Assembly (NCBI GenBank): GCA_020633195.1
Contig: JACKEC010000019.1
Location: 372,001 to 436,000 of the forward strand
From: Sandaracinaceae bacterium
GTDB taxonomy: Bacteria; Myxococcota_A; Polyangia; Polyangiales; Sandaracinaceae
Length of the DNA stretch: 64,000 bases
Direction: 5' to 3'
Position numbers and translations under genes: made by a program. The first letter of the stretch is position 1. Every line of letters starts with the position of its first letter. Shown here one piece after another: positions 34,454-43,309 of the stretch. The notes under the pieces are model-generated. The model saw only the letters and a program-made list of their open reading frames with translations. It had not been told where the DNA came from and searched no databases.

Positions 34454-35635
34454 ATGAGGGTCATCGACGAGAAGCTCGGGGTCCTGGCGGCGGCGCTGCT
34501 GCTCGTGGCGGGCTGCGACGGTGGCCTCGGCGGCGGCGGTCCGCGCGTGGACGCGGGGAGCACGCCGGGCATGGACGCCGGCGTGGCCGACGGCGACGGC
34601 GGATCGACCCCGGGGACCGACGCCGGCCCGGGCGGCTCGTCGGACGCGGGCCCCCCGATCGCGGAGGGCGCGCCGCGCGAGGAGATCTGCGGCAACGAGG
34701 TCGACGACGACGACAACGGGATGATCGACGACGGCTGCGACTGCGTCGTCGGGACCGAGCGCCCGTGCTGGCTCGGCCCGCCCGACGCGCGCGGCGTCGG
34801 CATCTGCCACGACGGCGTGCAGCGCTGCGAGTCGTCCGGCGCGACGGCGACCTGGCGCTTCTGCGAGGGCGAGACGCTGCCCACGCGCGAGATCCTCTCG
34901 AGCGGCTTCGACGAGGACTGCGACGGCACGATCGACGAGCCGGACGGCATCTGCATCGCGACCGCGAACGTCGAGACGGGGGCCGACTGCGGCAACGGGC
35001 TCGACGACGACTGCGACACCCTCGTCGACTGCGACGACCCCGCGTGCGTCGGCGAGGCCCGGTGCCCCGGCGGCTGCGACCCGACCGAGACGCTCTGCTG
35101 GGGCGGCTACGACGACGACTGCGACGGCGCGCTCGACTGCGCCGACAGCGACTGCGCGGCCGACCCTGCGTGCGCGACGGCCGGGACCTGCCCGACGGGT
35201 CAGGTGCCGACCTACCGCGAGCGCGCGCTCGGCTCGTCGTACGGCGGCAGCTACATCCGCATGGGCGACGGTCAGCCGGTGATGCCGATGACCTGCGAGT
35301 CGGGGATGTGCGCGGCCGGGCAGGTGCAGGTGATCCGCCCGGGCCTGTCGCCGATCTGCGTGCCGCCGCCGCCCGAGTGCCCCGACGGCACCTCGCCGAA
35401 CTACCGCGCGTCGGGCATGTGGCGCTGCGATCCGCCGTGCGACTACATCATCCACTACGGCAGCATCTACGGCGGCCGCAACGTCTGCGCGGGCATCCCC
35501 GACCTGCGCTGCCCGAGCGGTCAGGTCCCCACGTTCGACGAGGCCACGGAGGCCTGGACGTGCCGCGCGACCTGCAACAACGGGCTCTACGACCGCATCA
35601 ACGTCGGCGGCATGCTCGTCTGCGTACCCTGCTGA
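34454..35635 (+). CDS. Lipoprotein with MopE-like Asp-rich motifs
   Basis: 393 residues from ATG 34,454. Lipobox LLVAGC, then DAG-rich linker. Asp-rich metal-binding motifs typical of the MopE/'putative metal-binding' family: ICGNEVDDDDNGMIDDGCDC, GFDEDCDGTIDEPDG, CGNGLDDDCDTLVDCDDPAC and GYDDDCDGALDCADSDC. These are likely to bind calcium. C-terminal half Cys/Gly-rich with CPxGxxPxY repeats. Probably co-transcribed and co-displayed with the upstream Cys-rich lipoprotein. Confidence 0.8.
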   Translation: MRVIDEKLGVLAAALLLVAGCDGGLGGGGPRVDAGSTPGMDAGVADGDGGSTPGTDAGPGGSSDAGPPIAEGAPREEICGNEVDDDDNGMIDDGCDCVVGTERPCWLGPPDARGVGICHDGVQRCESSGATATWRFCEGETLPTREILSSGFDEDCDGTIDEPDGICIATANVETGADCGNGLDDDCDTLVDCDDPACVGEARCPGGCDPTETLCWGGYDDDCDGALDCADSDCAADPACATAGTCPTGQVPTYRERALGSSYGGSYIRMGDGQPVMPMTCESGMCAAGQVQVIRPGLSPICVPPPPECPDGTSPNYRASGMWRCDPPCDYIIHYGSIYGGRNVCAGIPDLRCPSGQVPTFDEATEAWTCRATCNNGLYDRINVGGMLVCVPC

Positions 35636-35661
35636 CGAGGGCCCGCCGATGAGGCTGAGTG

Positions 35662-35760
35662 GAATTTCGCGCCAAGCGCGCGAAAGGGAGCCAAGGGGAA
35701 AGGGATGGAGACCACGAAGAAAACCTCTTTGCCCCCTTCGCGCGCTTCGCGCGAAATTTC
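35662..35760. terminator. Long imperfect inverted repeat between convergent genes
   Basis: Left arm 35,663-35,698 (AATTTCGCGCCAAGCGCGCG...) is complementary with few mismatches to right arm 35,725-35,759 (...CGCGCTTCGCGCGAAATTT). Arms about 30 bp, loop about 30 bp. Lies between the stops of a plus-strand lipoprotein gene and minus-strand hflX, the expected place for a bidirectional terminator. Confidence 0.55.
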
Positions 35761-35775
35761 ACGACGCAGAGACCG

Positions 35776-37536
35776 TCACGAAGCCGCGACGCCGAGCTCG
35801 TCTTCCATGAAGTCGCTCTCGCCCGCGTGGGCGGCGTCGAGCTCCGCGTCGAGGGCGCCGTCGTCGAACGCCTCGGGCTCGGGCTCCGGCTCGATCAGGT
35901 GATCCTGGCCGAGGGGCCACACGTTCTGCTCGATCTGCTCGAGCAGGGGCAGCAGCGACTCGCGGTCGAGGGCGCTCACGGCGACGCCGCGGCCGGCGGC
36001 GATGCGCTCGGCCTCGCCAGGCGGGAGCCGGTCGCGCTTGTTGAACACGGTCAGCCTCGGGACCATCGCGAGGTCGAGCTTGCTCAGGATCTCCTCGGTC
36101 GTGCGCACGTGCTCCGACAGCGCGGGGTCGGCGACGTCGATCACGTGGAGCAGCAGGTCGGCGTCCTGGGCCTCCTCGAAGGTCGCGCGGAACGCGGCGA
36201 AGAGGTCCTTGGGCAGGTCGCGGATGAACCCGACGGTGTCCGTGATCACGACCTCGCGCTCGCGCGGGAACCGGATGCGGCGCGAGCGCGTGTCGAGCGT
36301 CGCGAAGAGCTTGTCCTCGGCGATGACGTTCGAGTCGGTCAGCGCGTTCAACAGCGTGCTCTTGCCCGCGTTGGTGTAGCCGACGATCGAGACGATCGGG
36401 ATGCCGCGCCGCGCGCGTCGCTGCCGGCGCTGTTTGCGCTGCTTGCCGAGGTTGCGCAGCTCGGCCTCGAGGCGGGTGACGCGCTCGCGCGCGCGGCGTC
36501 GGCCGATCTCGAGCTTCGTCTCGCCGGGCCCGCGACCGCCGATGCCGCCGGTGAGGCGTGACAACGAGTCGTCCTTCGCGCCGAGCCGCGGCAGCAGGTA
36601 CTTCATCTGCGCGAGCTCGACCTGCAGCTTGCCGTCACGGCTCTCCGCGCGCTGCGCGAAGATGTCGAGGATGAGCTGCGTGCGATCGAGGATCTTCAGG
36701 TCGGTCACCCCCGCGAGCGCGGCGCCCTGACCGGGCGTGAGGTCGCGGTCGAAGATCAGCACCTCGACGTCGAGCTGCATCGCGCGCAGGACGACCTCGT
36801 CGACCTTGCCGCGCCCGAGCACGAACTTCGGGTCGACGCGCTGCCGCACCTGCAAGATCACGTCGGCGACGTCGACGCCCGCCGTCCGCGCGAGCTCCTC
36901 GAGCTCCCGGAGCGACTCCTCCGCGCCGAGCGCGTTTCGCTTGTCGGTGACGTGGACGAGGATCGCGCGGCCGTCCTTCGCCTCGACGTCGCGGCTGCGC
37001 CGCTTGCGAGCGAACTCCTCCTCGAGCGCCGCGATGATCGCGCTCGGGTCGACCGCGAGCTTGCCGTACGGCAGCGGGCCAACCGTCTCGTAGGGCGGCT
37101 GCCCGCCGTCGTCCGCGACGGGGACGTTGTGCCCGTAGTGGACGGTCCGCGGCTGTCCGTCGTGGCCGACGTTGATCACCGCGACCAGGTCGAGGCGCAG
37201 CCGCGTGAGGTCGACGAGGTCGTCCCGCGTCAGCCCCTCGGGGCCGATGTGCGTGTGGATCAGGCGCAGGCCGCGGAAGCGCCCTTGCGCGGCGCGCAGG
37301 CGCCCGAAGTCCGGCAGCCAGAGGGTCGTCGCGTCGCCGACGATCACGAACTCGACGACGCCCTTGCGGTCGACGAGCACCCCGACCTGCCGGCCCGTCC
37401 CGTGGCTCGCCTCGCAGAGGGAGCGGGCGAGCTCGGGCGTCAGGAGCTGGTCGAAGGGGACCTTGCGGCGGTAGATGCGCTCGAGCGCTTTGACCTGCGC
37501 GGGCGCGAGCCCGCTGGTGTTCCCGTGGATCTCCAA
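35776..37536 (-). CDS. hflX: Ribosome-associated GTPase HflX
   Basis: 586 residues, TTG start at 37,536. The opening (EIHGNTSGLAPAQVKALERI) matches the extended N-terminus of this HflX subgroup, which supports that start. N-terminal region ~180 residues (RQVGVLVDRKG, LRLIHTHIG), then HflX domain with GRGKVDEV, GGIGGRGPGETKLE and RRARERV. G domain: GYTNAGKST (P-loop), DTVGFIRDLP (G3), NKRD (G4). HflX splits stalled or stress-damaged ribosomes. C-terminal acidic tail (EPEPEPEAFDDGALDAELDA) is extra. Follows a lipoprotein gene by 51 bp. Confidence 0.95.
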   Translation of the reverse strand: MEIHGNTSGLAPAQVKALERIYRRKVPFDQLLTPELARSLCEASHGTGRQVGVLVDRKGVVEFVIVGDATTLWLPDFGRLRAAQGRFRGLRLIHTHIGPEGLTRDDLVDLTRLRLDLVAVINVGHDGQPRTVHYGHNVPVADDGGQPPYETVGPLPYGKLAVDPSAIIAALEEEFARKRRSRDVEAKDGRAILVHVTDKRNALGAEESLRELEELARTAGVDVADVILQVRQRVDPKFVLGRGKVDEVVLRAMQLDVEVLIFDRDLTPGQGAALAGVTDLKILDRTQLILDIFAQRAESRDGKLQVELAQMKYLLPRLGAKDDSLSRLTGGIGGRGPGETKLEIGRRRARERVTRLEAELRNLGKQRKQRRQRRARRGIPIVSIVGYTNAGKSTLLNALTDSNVIAEDKLFATLDTRSRRIRFPREREVVITDTVGFIRDLPKDLFAAFRATFEEAQDADLLLHVIDVADPALSEHVRTTEEILSKLDLAMVPRLTVFNKRDRLPPGEAERIAAGRGVAVSALDRESLLPLLEQIEQNVWPLGQDHLIEPEPEPEAFDDGALDAELDAAHAGESDFMEDELGVAAS

Positions 37537-37587
37537 GGGATGAAACGTAGATGCGCGTGCGGGCGGCGTCGAGGCCGGGGAGACGCG

Positions 37588-38718
37588 CTACTCGGCGGCG
37601 GTCGGGGTCGTCGAGGACTCCGCCGCGCCCGCGCTGCCCTCGAGCGCCTCCTGCGGGATCGGGATGATCCGCATGTCGAGCGCGACCGACGCGTGCGCGG
37701 TGCCCTCCGTGGGCGCCGGGAAGTGGAAGCCGCCGAACACCGTCTGCACGCAGTTCGAGAGCCCCGCGTTGCCGAGCGTCGACACGGTCTCGGTGATGGC
37801 GCCGGGGGTGCCGTCGGCGGCGATGTCGAACTCGAGCACGAGCTGCCCGTGCAGGCCCTCGTTCTCGTCGAGCGCGCGGTGGTAGCACGCGAGCAGCGGG
37901 GTCTGGTGCGAGGTCACGTAGTGGGCGACGTCGTCCGAGTTGAGGTTGCCCTGGACCTGCGCGTGCGCGCCGAGGTTGGTGCCGGCGCGCGGGCTGCCCC
38001 ACCGACGGACGATGTACTCGGGCGACTGCGCCTGCTCCTCGGCCTCGACCAACATCGAGTGGACCTGGTGCGCCTGCAGGACCGCGTGGCCCACGAGGGC
38101 GAAGCAGTAGACCTGCCAGCGGTGGAGCTCGGGGACCGACGCGGCGACGTGCACGCAGTACTCGGCGCGGTCGGTGACGGTCTGGAGGATCGGCTGCACG
38201 CCCTGCTCGATCGCCGACAGGTAGTGGGCCGTCATCACCGGGTCGGACGCGACCCGCGGCGGCACCGGCGCGCGGAGCATCTCGACGGCCATGTGGTAGT
38301 ACATGAGCCCGACCACGGTGGACGCGACGGCGCGGACGTCCGCCGAGTCCTCCGAGAGCTCGTTCAGCGACGTCTCGGCCTGGACCAGCGCCTCGCGGTG
38401 CGCGCTGAGGAACTGCGTGTAGGGGCCGTCGAAGTACGCCTGGACCGACTCGTCGGTGGGCTCCCCGGTCAGCTCGGGCGCCGACTGGCCGAGCACGGCC
38501 TGCGCCTGATCCCACGGCTCGCGATGGCGCGGCTCGAGCAGGTCGTAGCCCGTCGGCAGCACCGGCAGGCGGTAGCCCGCGATCGGGGTCTCGGAGAGCC
38601 GACACGCGGGCTCTTCGCCGCCCGCGGTGTCCTCGCCGTCCCAGCCGTCATCCGTCGTCCCCGAACCGCCGCACGCCATCAGGCACAAGGCGGCCACCCC
38701 CAACATGGCCTTCTTCAT
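37588..38718 (-). CDS. Lipoprotein with AgmX/PglI-type C-terminal domain
   Basis: 376 residues. ATG 38,718 overlaps the glpD stop (ATGA). Lipobox CLMACGG. The middle is helical (about residues 60-230). The end has LACYHRALDENEGLHGQLVL, EFDIAADGTPG, TLGNAGLSNCVQTVFGGFHF and PAP, the AgmX/PglI C-terminal pattern with its paired cysteines. In Myxococcus such domains occur in motility and glycosylation-linked proteins; here the role is unknown. Coupling to glpD may be only transcriptional. Confidence 0.75.
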   Translation of the reverse strand: MKKAMLGVAALCLMACGGSGTTDDGWDGEDTAGGEEPACRLSETPIAGYRLPVLPTGYDLLEPRHREPWDQAQAVLGQSAPELTGEPTDESVQAYFDGPYTQFLSAHREALVQAETSLNELSEDSADVRAVASTVVGLMYYHMAVEMLRAPVPPRVASDPVMTAHYLSAIEQGVQPILQTVTDRAEYCVHVAASVPELHRWQVYCFALVGHAVLQAHQVHSMLVEAEEQAQSPEYIVRRWGSPRAGTNLGAHAQVQGNLNSDDVAHYVTSHQTPLLACYHRALDENEGLHGQLVLEFDIAADGTPGAITETVSTLGNAGLSNCVQTVFGGFHFPAPTEGTAHASVALDMRIIPIPQEALEGSAGAAESSTTPTAAE

Positions 38719-40433
38719 GCGCGGGAGGGTACCCGAGACGCCTCCGATTTGTCTTGGGTCCCGTCGAGCTCCGCGCGCCAGCCGCGCGAGGCCGCCACGA
38801 CCTGCTCGTAGAGCGCGATCTCGCGGGCCTTGCGGGCCTCGTCCCAGCCGAGCAGCGCGGCCATCCGATCGGCGACCTTCGGCGCCGCGCCGAGGCCCTG
38901 ATCCACGTCGCGGTAGAAGAGCTGCGTGCGGCGCACCATTACGTCGCAGACGGTGGCCGCGAGCTCCTCGCGCACCGCCCAGTCGACCACCGCCATCACC
39001 TCGGGGCGACCCTCGACGAGCCGCGCGCCGAGCGCGTGCTCCTTCTCGATCGCTCGCGCGAGGTCCGCGCCGCGCGTCCCGTAGGTGTCGGCGAGGTACG
39101 CCGCGACGTCGTCGGGGACGTACGGGTGGCCGGCCTTGCTGACCTCGTCCGCCACGCGCGCGTGGTCGTCGTCGGCGGGCCAGCCGCGCGCGCCCGGCAG
39201 CGGCACCTTGTCGGTGCGCGCCGGCTCGAGCTCCATCGGCCCGTCGGTCATCTCGAGCAGGCGGACGGCGGTGTCCACGACCTCGGCGGCCATGCGCCGG
39301 TACGTGGTGAGCTTGCCGCCCGCGATCGTGACGAGCCCGTCCTGGCTGACGACGATCGCGTGCTCGCGGCTGACCTTCGACTCGTTGACGTCCCCGTTGT
39401 CCTCGGGCGGCGCCATGAGCGGGCGGATGCCGGCCCACGTGCTGATCACGTCCCCGCGGGCGAGCTGGTGGTCGGGGAAGTACGAGTTGGCCGCGTCGAT
39501 CAGGTAGTCGACGTCCTCGAGCGTGGCGTGGACCTCGGCCGGGTCGCCTTCGAAGTCGGTGTCGGTCGTCCCGAGGTAGGTGCGGTCGCCCCACGGGATC
39601 GCGAACAGGACCCGCTTGTCGGTCGGGTGGAAGCACACGACCGCGTTCGAGAGCGGGAGCACGTCGTGGCGGACGACGACGTGGATGCCCTTGGTCGGGC
39701 GCAGCAGGCTCGCGCTGGGGCCGGCGCTCATCGCGATCGTCGCGTCGGTCCACGGGCCCGTCGCGTTGATCACGGCGCGGGCGTGGACCTCGCGGAGCTC
39801 TCCGTCGAGCTGGTCCTTCACCACGACGCCGTGGATGCGGCCGCTCTCGTCCTTGATGAAGCTCGTGACCTTGGCCCAGGTCGCGACGACCGCGCCGTTC
39901 TCGCTCGCGTCGAGGACGGTCTCGAGGGTCAGCCGCGCGTCGTCGGTCGCGCAGTCGTAGTAGAGCGGCGCGCCCTTGAGGCCGTCGCGCTTCACCGCGG
40001 GCTCGACCTCGGCGACGTCGGCGGGCTTGAGGCTGCGCGGTCGCTTCGGCGAGCGGAACAGCGAGAGCCCCTCGTAGAGCTTGATGCCCGTGTTGATCAT
40101 CCAGAGCGGCTTGCGCGCGCCCTTGTAGACCGGGAACAGGAACCCGAGCGGGTTCACGAGGTGCGGCGCCATGTCCTGCAGGATCCGGCGCTCCGAGACC
40201 GACTCGAACACGAGGCTGAACTCGTACTGCTCGAGGTAGCGCAGGCCCCCGTGGATCAGCTTGCTGGAGCGCGAGCTCGTCCCGAACGCGACGTCGTTCA
40301 TGTCGACGCACGCGACGCGCAGCCCGCGCCGCGCGGCGTCTCGAGCGATCCCGGCGCCGGTGATGCCGGCCCCCACGACGAGCAGATCGAAGCGGCCCGT
40401 CAGGGCGTCCCACATGGCCTCTCGTGTCGGCAT
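38715..40433 (-). CDS. glpD: Aerobic glycerol-3-phosphate dehydrogenase
   Basis: About 572 residues from ATG 40,433 (GTG 40,436 adjacent). FAD-binding motif DLLVVGAGITGAGIARDAAR near residue 17, then FGTSSRSSKLIHGGLRYLEQ, the typical GlpD signature. Later INATGPWTD, GIHVVVRHD, GDRTYLGTTDTD, TWAGIRPLM and ITIAGGKLTTYRRMA-like (VTIAGGKLTTYRRMA). C-terminal helical domain present, so full length. Membrane-associated oxidation of glycerol-3-phosphate to dihydroxyacetone phosphate, passing electrons to quinones. Confidence 0.95.
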   Translation of the reverse strand: MPTREAMWDALTGRFDLLVVGAGITGAGIARDAARRGLRVACVDMNDVAFGTSSRSSKLIHGGLRYLEQYEFSLVFESVSERRILQDMAPHLVNPLGFLFPVYKGARKPLWMINTGIKLYEGLSLFRSPKRPRSLKPADVAEVEPAVKRDGLKGAPLYYDCATDDARLTLETVLDASENGAVVATWAKVTSFIKDESGRIHGVVVKDQLDGELREVHARAVINATGPWTDATIAMSAGPSASLLRPTKGIHVVVRHDVLPLSNAVVCFHPTDKRVLFAIPWGDRTYLGTTDTDFEGDPAEVHATLEDVDYLIDAANSYFPDHQLARGDVISTWAGIRPLMAPPEDNGDVNESKVSREHAIVVSQDGLVTIAGGKLTTYRRMAAEVVDTAVRLLEMTDGPMELEPARTDKVPLPGARGWPADDDHARVADEVSKAGHPYVPDDVAAYLADTYGTRGADLARAIEKEHALGARLVEGRPEVMAVVDWAVREELAATVCDVMVRRTQLFYRDVDQGLGAAPKVADRMAALLGWDEARKAREIALYEQVVAASRGWRAELDGTQDKSEASRVPSRA

Positions 40434-40485
40434 CACGGAGGCCTAGCACAGGCCGCCCGCCCATCCGAGCGGGCGGCGCGGCGCG

Positions 40486-41280
40486 CTACTGGACGGGGAT
40501 CGTGACCTGACCGGCCTGCGTGGCGGCGACCCGCAGGGTCCCGAGCGCGGCCTGGATGCAGCCCTCGGCGGCGCTGCCCGCCATCTCGGGCGGCAACGCG
40601 ATTTGCACGAGACCCTGAGCGGTCCAGCGCACGGTGAGGTTGATCCCGGGGCCGTCGATGCAGCTCAGGATCGCCTCGCGCTGCGACTGGAGCTGCGCCT
40701 GGACCGCCGCCGTCTCCTGGCCCGGCTGCGCCGTCGGCTGGACCGCGACGCCGCCGCCGGCTCCCCCCTGGTACGCGGGGGGCGGGGGCGCGGTGGCGAC
40801 CGCCTGGCCCGCGATGGGGCCGGCGAGCGCCCAGCCGCACGCCTGGCCGTTGCAGGCCATCTGGAAGGTCCCCTGGTTGCCGCAGCCCCCGGCGACGCGG
40901 ACGTTCGGGTTCTGCGTGAGCTGCTGCTGGATCATCTGCGGCTGGCACTGCAGCGGCGCCGCGGCCTGCTCGTTGAGAGTCGGGATGCGCTGCCAGCTGC
41001 AGCGGCGACCGCGTCGGCCGCAGCTGAGCCAGTACTCCACCGGGAAGGTGCAGCCGGTGACGGTGAACACGTCGGGCTGCTGCCCGATCTGGACCGGCGT
41101 CAGCTGGCCCGCCTGGCAGCCGGTGTCGCGCTGCGCGTAGCGCAGGAGGTTGCGCTGATAGCGCGACGCCTGCGCGTGGTTGACGACGACGCGGCGGTGG
41201 CAGCCGTAGGTCCCCACCGCGGTGAGCGCGACGAGGGCTACCAACGCGGCGCGAAAGCCAAGGTTGTGGAGGTCATTCAT
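40486..41280 (-). CDS. Lipoprotein, unknown (264 aa)
   Basis: ATG 41,280 preceded by GAGGAGCAGA. Signal with lipobox TYGC. Cys pairs at CQAGQ, CTFP, CGRRGRRCSW, CGNQ and CNGQACGW. A Gln/Ala/Gly-rich middle, then a C-terminal ~80-residue region (REAILSCIDGPGINLTVRWT; EGCIQAALGTLRV) that looks like a distant AgmX-type end. 49 bp upstream of glpD on the same strand. No confident family. Confidence 0.65.
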   Translation of the reverse strand: MNDLHNLGFRAALVALVALTAVGTYGCHRRVVVNHAQASRYQRNLLRYAQRDTGCQAGQLTPVQIGQQPDVFTVTGCTFPVEYWLSCGRRGRRCSWQRIPTLNEQAAAPLQCQPQMIQQQLTQNPNVRVAGGCGNQGTFQMACNGQACGWALAGPIAGQAVATAPPPPAYQGGAGGGVAVQPTAQPGQETAAVQAQLQSQREAILSCIDGPGINLTVRWTAQGLVQIALPPEMAGSAAEGCIQAALGTLRVAATQAGQVTIPVQ

Positions 41281-41451
41281 GCGTGTCTGCTCCTCGTTCC
41301 ATCGGCTCGATCCCTGGGTCGAGCGCCGACGTGGACGCCACTCCGAGCGAATGCCGTGCCACCAGGTGATGGTTCTATCATTCGAGCGCGCGGCTGGGGA
41401 GATCCCGGGATCGGGGACGCAGCTGCACACCCGGATCGTGAACGCCAGTCC
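41281..41451. other. Intergenic stretch with palindromes
   Basis: Contains the perfect 12-bp palindrome GATCCCGGGATC (41,401-41,412) and the interrupted palindrome CTCGATCCCTGGGTCGAG. Possible operator or terminator between the epimerase gene end and the lipoprotein start. No gene seen. Confidence 0.35.
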
Positions 41452-42369
41452 TCACCCGTGCCGCGGGATGGCCCGCAGCGTCTCCACGAGGCCGTGACGC
41501 GGCTCGAAGCCTGTCTCTTCACGGAAGCGGCTCCCGTCGGCGGTGCACGGGTACTTGAGGTAGTCCACCGCGCCCGCGGGGATGTGGGGGAAGCCGAGCC
41601 GACCGCGCAGCACCGTGACGAGCGCCTCGGGGAGCGGGACGGCCGAGGCGCCGGCCTCCTCGATCATCACCGACAGCGGGACCTCGCCCGGGCCGGTCAC
41701 GTTGAACACGCCGCGCACCTTCGCGCTCAGTGCGTGCTCGAACGCGAGGCCGAGGTCGTCCTCGTGGATGACCTGCTGCATCGGGTCGAAGCCGAGGATG
41801 GTGAACACGCGCGAGCGCCCGAGGTAGCGGTTGAGGAGCGTCTGCACGGTCGGGCCGAGCACGTTGACGGGTCGGAGCAGCACCGTCTCGACCTCGGGGT
41901 AGCGCCACAGCATCTGGCTCACGTAGAGGTCCGCGGCGACGAGATCGCTCATCTCCGGGAACGTCCGCGCGGCCGAGGGCGGGTGCTCCTCGCTCACGAA
42001 TTGCGGCTGATCGGGGAGCGCCCCGTACACCGTCGCGCGGCTGCAGAAGATCATCTTGGGCACGTGCAGGCGGCGGCCGACCTCGAAGACCTTCGCGGTC
42101 CCCTCGAAGTTGATGCGGTGCCGCTCGGCCGCGCCGCGCCCGAAGCGGCGCACCATCGCGAGGTGGATGATCGCGGCCGGGTGCACGCGGCGGACGAGGT
42201 CCTCGAAGCCGCGCTTGCGCACGTCGAAGCGGTGCAGCGAGATGCCCGCCCGCAAGCCGTCGTGCTCGTGCAGGTCGACCGCGTGGACGGTGTGCCCCTG
42301 CTCGGCGAGCCAGCGCGTGGCGACGCGGCCGAAGGAGCCCGACGCGCCGGTGATGACGACGTCGCTCAC
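41452..42369 (-). CDS. NAD-dependent epimerase/dehydratase-like protein, altered active site
   Basis: 305 residues. GTG 42,369 overlaps the stop of the acyltransferase gene (GTGA). Extended-SDR Rossmann start VVITGASGSFGRVATRWLAE, IIHLAMVRRFG, FCSRATVYG, LRPVNVLGP, HEDDLGLAF and FNVTGPGEVPLS. The usual YxxxK catalytic pair is not seen: the equivalent helix reads DLVAADLYVSQML. It may be a non-catalytic or differently acting family member. Likely partner of the coupled acyltransferase in lipid or glycolipid metabolism. Confidence 0.78.
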   Translation of the reverse strand: MSDVVITGASGSFGRVATRWLAEQGHTVHAVDLHEHDGLRAGISLHRFDVRKRGFEDLVRRVHPAAIIHLAMVRRFGRGAAERHRINFEGTAKVFEVGRRLHVPKMIFCSRATVYGALPDQPQFVSEEHPPSAARTFPEMSDLVAADLYVSQMLWRYPEVETVLLRPVNVLGPTVQTLLNRYLGRSRVFTILGFDPMQQVIHEDDLGLAFEHALSAKVRGVFNVTGPGEVPLSVMIEEAGASAVPLPEALVTVLRGRLGFPHIPAGAVDYLKYPCTADGSRFREETGFEPRHGLVETLRAIPRHG

Positions 42370-43211
42370 CCGAAGACCCCTCGGCGCCGAGCGAGCCCGA
42401 GCTCGATCAGCTCGCTGACCGCGTGCTCGACCCGACGCACCTCGGGCAGGACCGCCTCGTCCTCTTCGTCGCCGGTCCCCTCGAAGCGCATCGGCGCGCC
42501 GAAGTGGATGTGCACCTTAACCGGCGCGGGCAGCGGCAGGCCCCACGGCACGAGCGGCACGTAGGGCATCCCGAGCAGCTTCGCGAGCGGCTCGCCGCGC
42601 GAGAAGCTCGGGCACATCTCCTCGCCGCCGATGAACGCGAACGGGACGACGGGCGTGCCCGTGCGCATCGCGAGGCGCAAGAAGCCTTGCGAGAAACCGA
42701 GCACGCGGTAGCGCTCGGCCCACACGCGGCCGCCGCCGCGCGCGCCCTCGGGGAACACGAGCACGGCGGCCTCCTCCTCGGTCAGCAGGCGCTCGGCGTT
42801 CTCCTGGATGCCCGTGAGCTGGCCCATGCGGGTCATCATCGTGCCGACGATCGGCGTCTGGATGAAGAAGCGCTCGATCATCGCGCGCGCCATGCGCGGC
42901 GGGTCCTTGTCGAGGAAGAGCGCGCTGCCCACGAGCATGCCGTCGTAGGCGAGCTGGCCGCTGTGGTTGCCGATCAAGAGCGCGCGGCCCGTGTCCGGCA
43001 CGTGCTCGAGGCCGTGCGCCTCGACGCGGAAGTACGTGCGGTGGAACCAGCGCAAGAGCGCGAGGGAGCGCAGCTGGTCGTCCCGCGAGGCGCCCCAGCG
43101 GTCGTAGCCGTAGGCGTTGAGGTCGACCCCGAGGGCGGCGTATCGCTCGCGCAGCTCCGCGTCGACCATCCGGTCCAGCGCGCGACGAACGGGCCGGGTC
43201 CACGTGCCCAT
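42366..43211 (-). CDS. PlsC-like lysophospholipid acyltransferase
   Basis: 281 residues from ATG 43,211. Acyltransferase block I as NHSGQLAYDG, the variant used by a bacterial subgroup rather than plain NHxxxxD; block III FPEGARGGG; and a later PVVPFAFIGGEE and PLVPWGLPLP. No strong membrane helix. Transfers fatty acyl groups to a lysolipid or related acceptor. Translationally coupled to the epimerase-like gene. Confidence 0.85.
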   Translation of the reverse strand: MGTWTRPVRRALDRMVDAELRERYAALGVDLNAYGYDRWGASRDDQLRSLALLRWFHRTYFRVEAHGLEHVPDTGRALLIGNHSGQLAYDGMLVGSALFLDKDPPRMARAMIERFFIQTPIVGTMMTRMGQLTGIQENAERLLTEEEAAVLVFPEGARGGGRVWAERYRVLGFSQGFLRLAMRTGTPVVPFAFIGGEEMCPSFSRGEPLAKLLGMPYVPLVPWGLPLPAPVKVHIHFGAPMRFEGTGDEEDEAVLPEVRRVEHAVSELIELGLARRRGVFG

Positions 43212-43309
43212 GAGAGCCCGAGCATACGGCGCGGCGCCGCCGGTGAGGGGGAAGAACCTCACACGTGCGTCTCGACAGCGCGGCTCCGCTCGTCGAGAGT
43301 GCGCCCGAG

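Noticed and set aside
37588..40464. 958-aa fused minus-strand frame
   Set aside because: Its first part is a shadow of glpD; only the part after 38,718 is the real lipoprotein.
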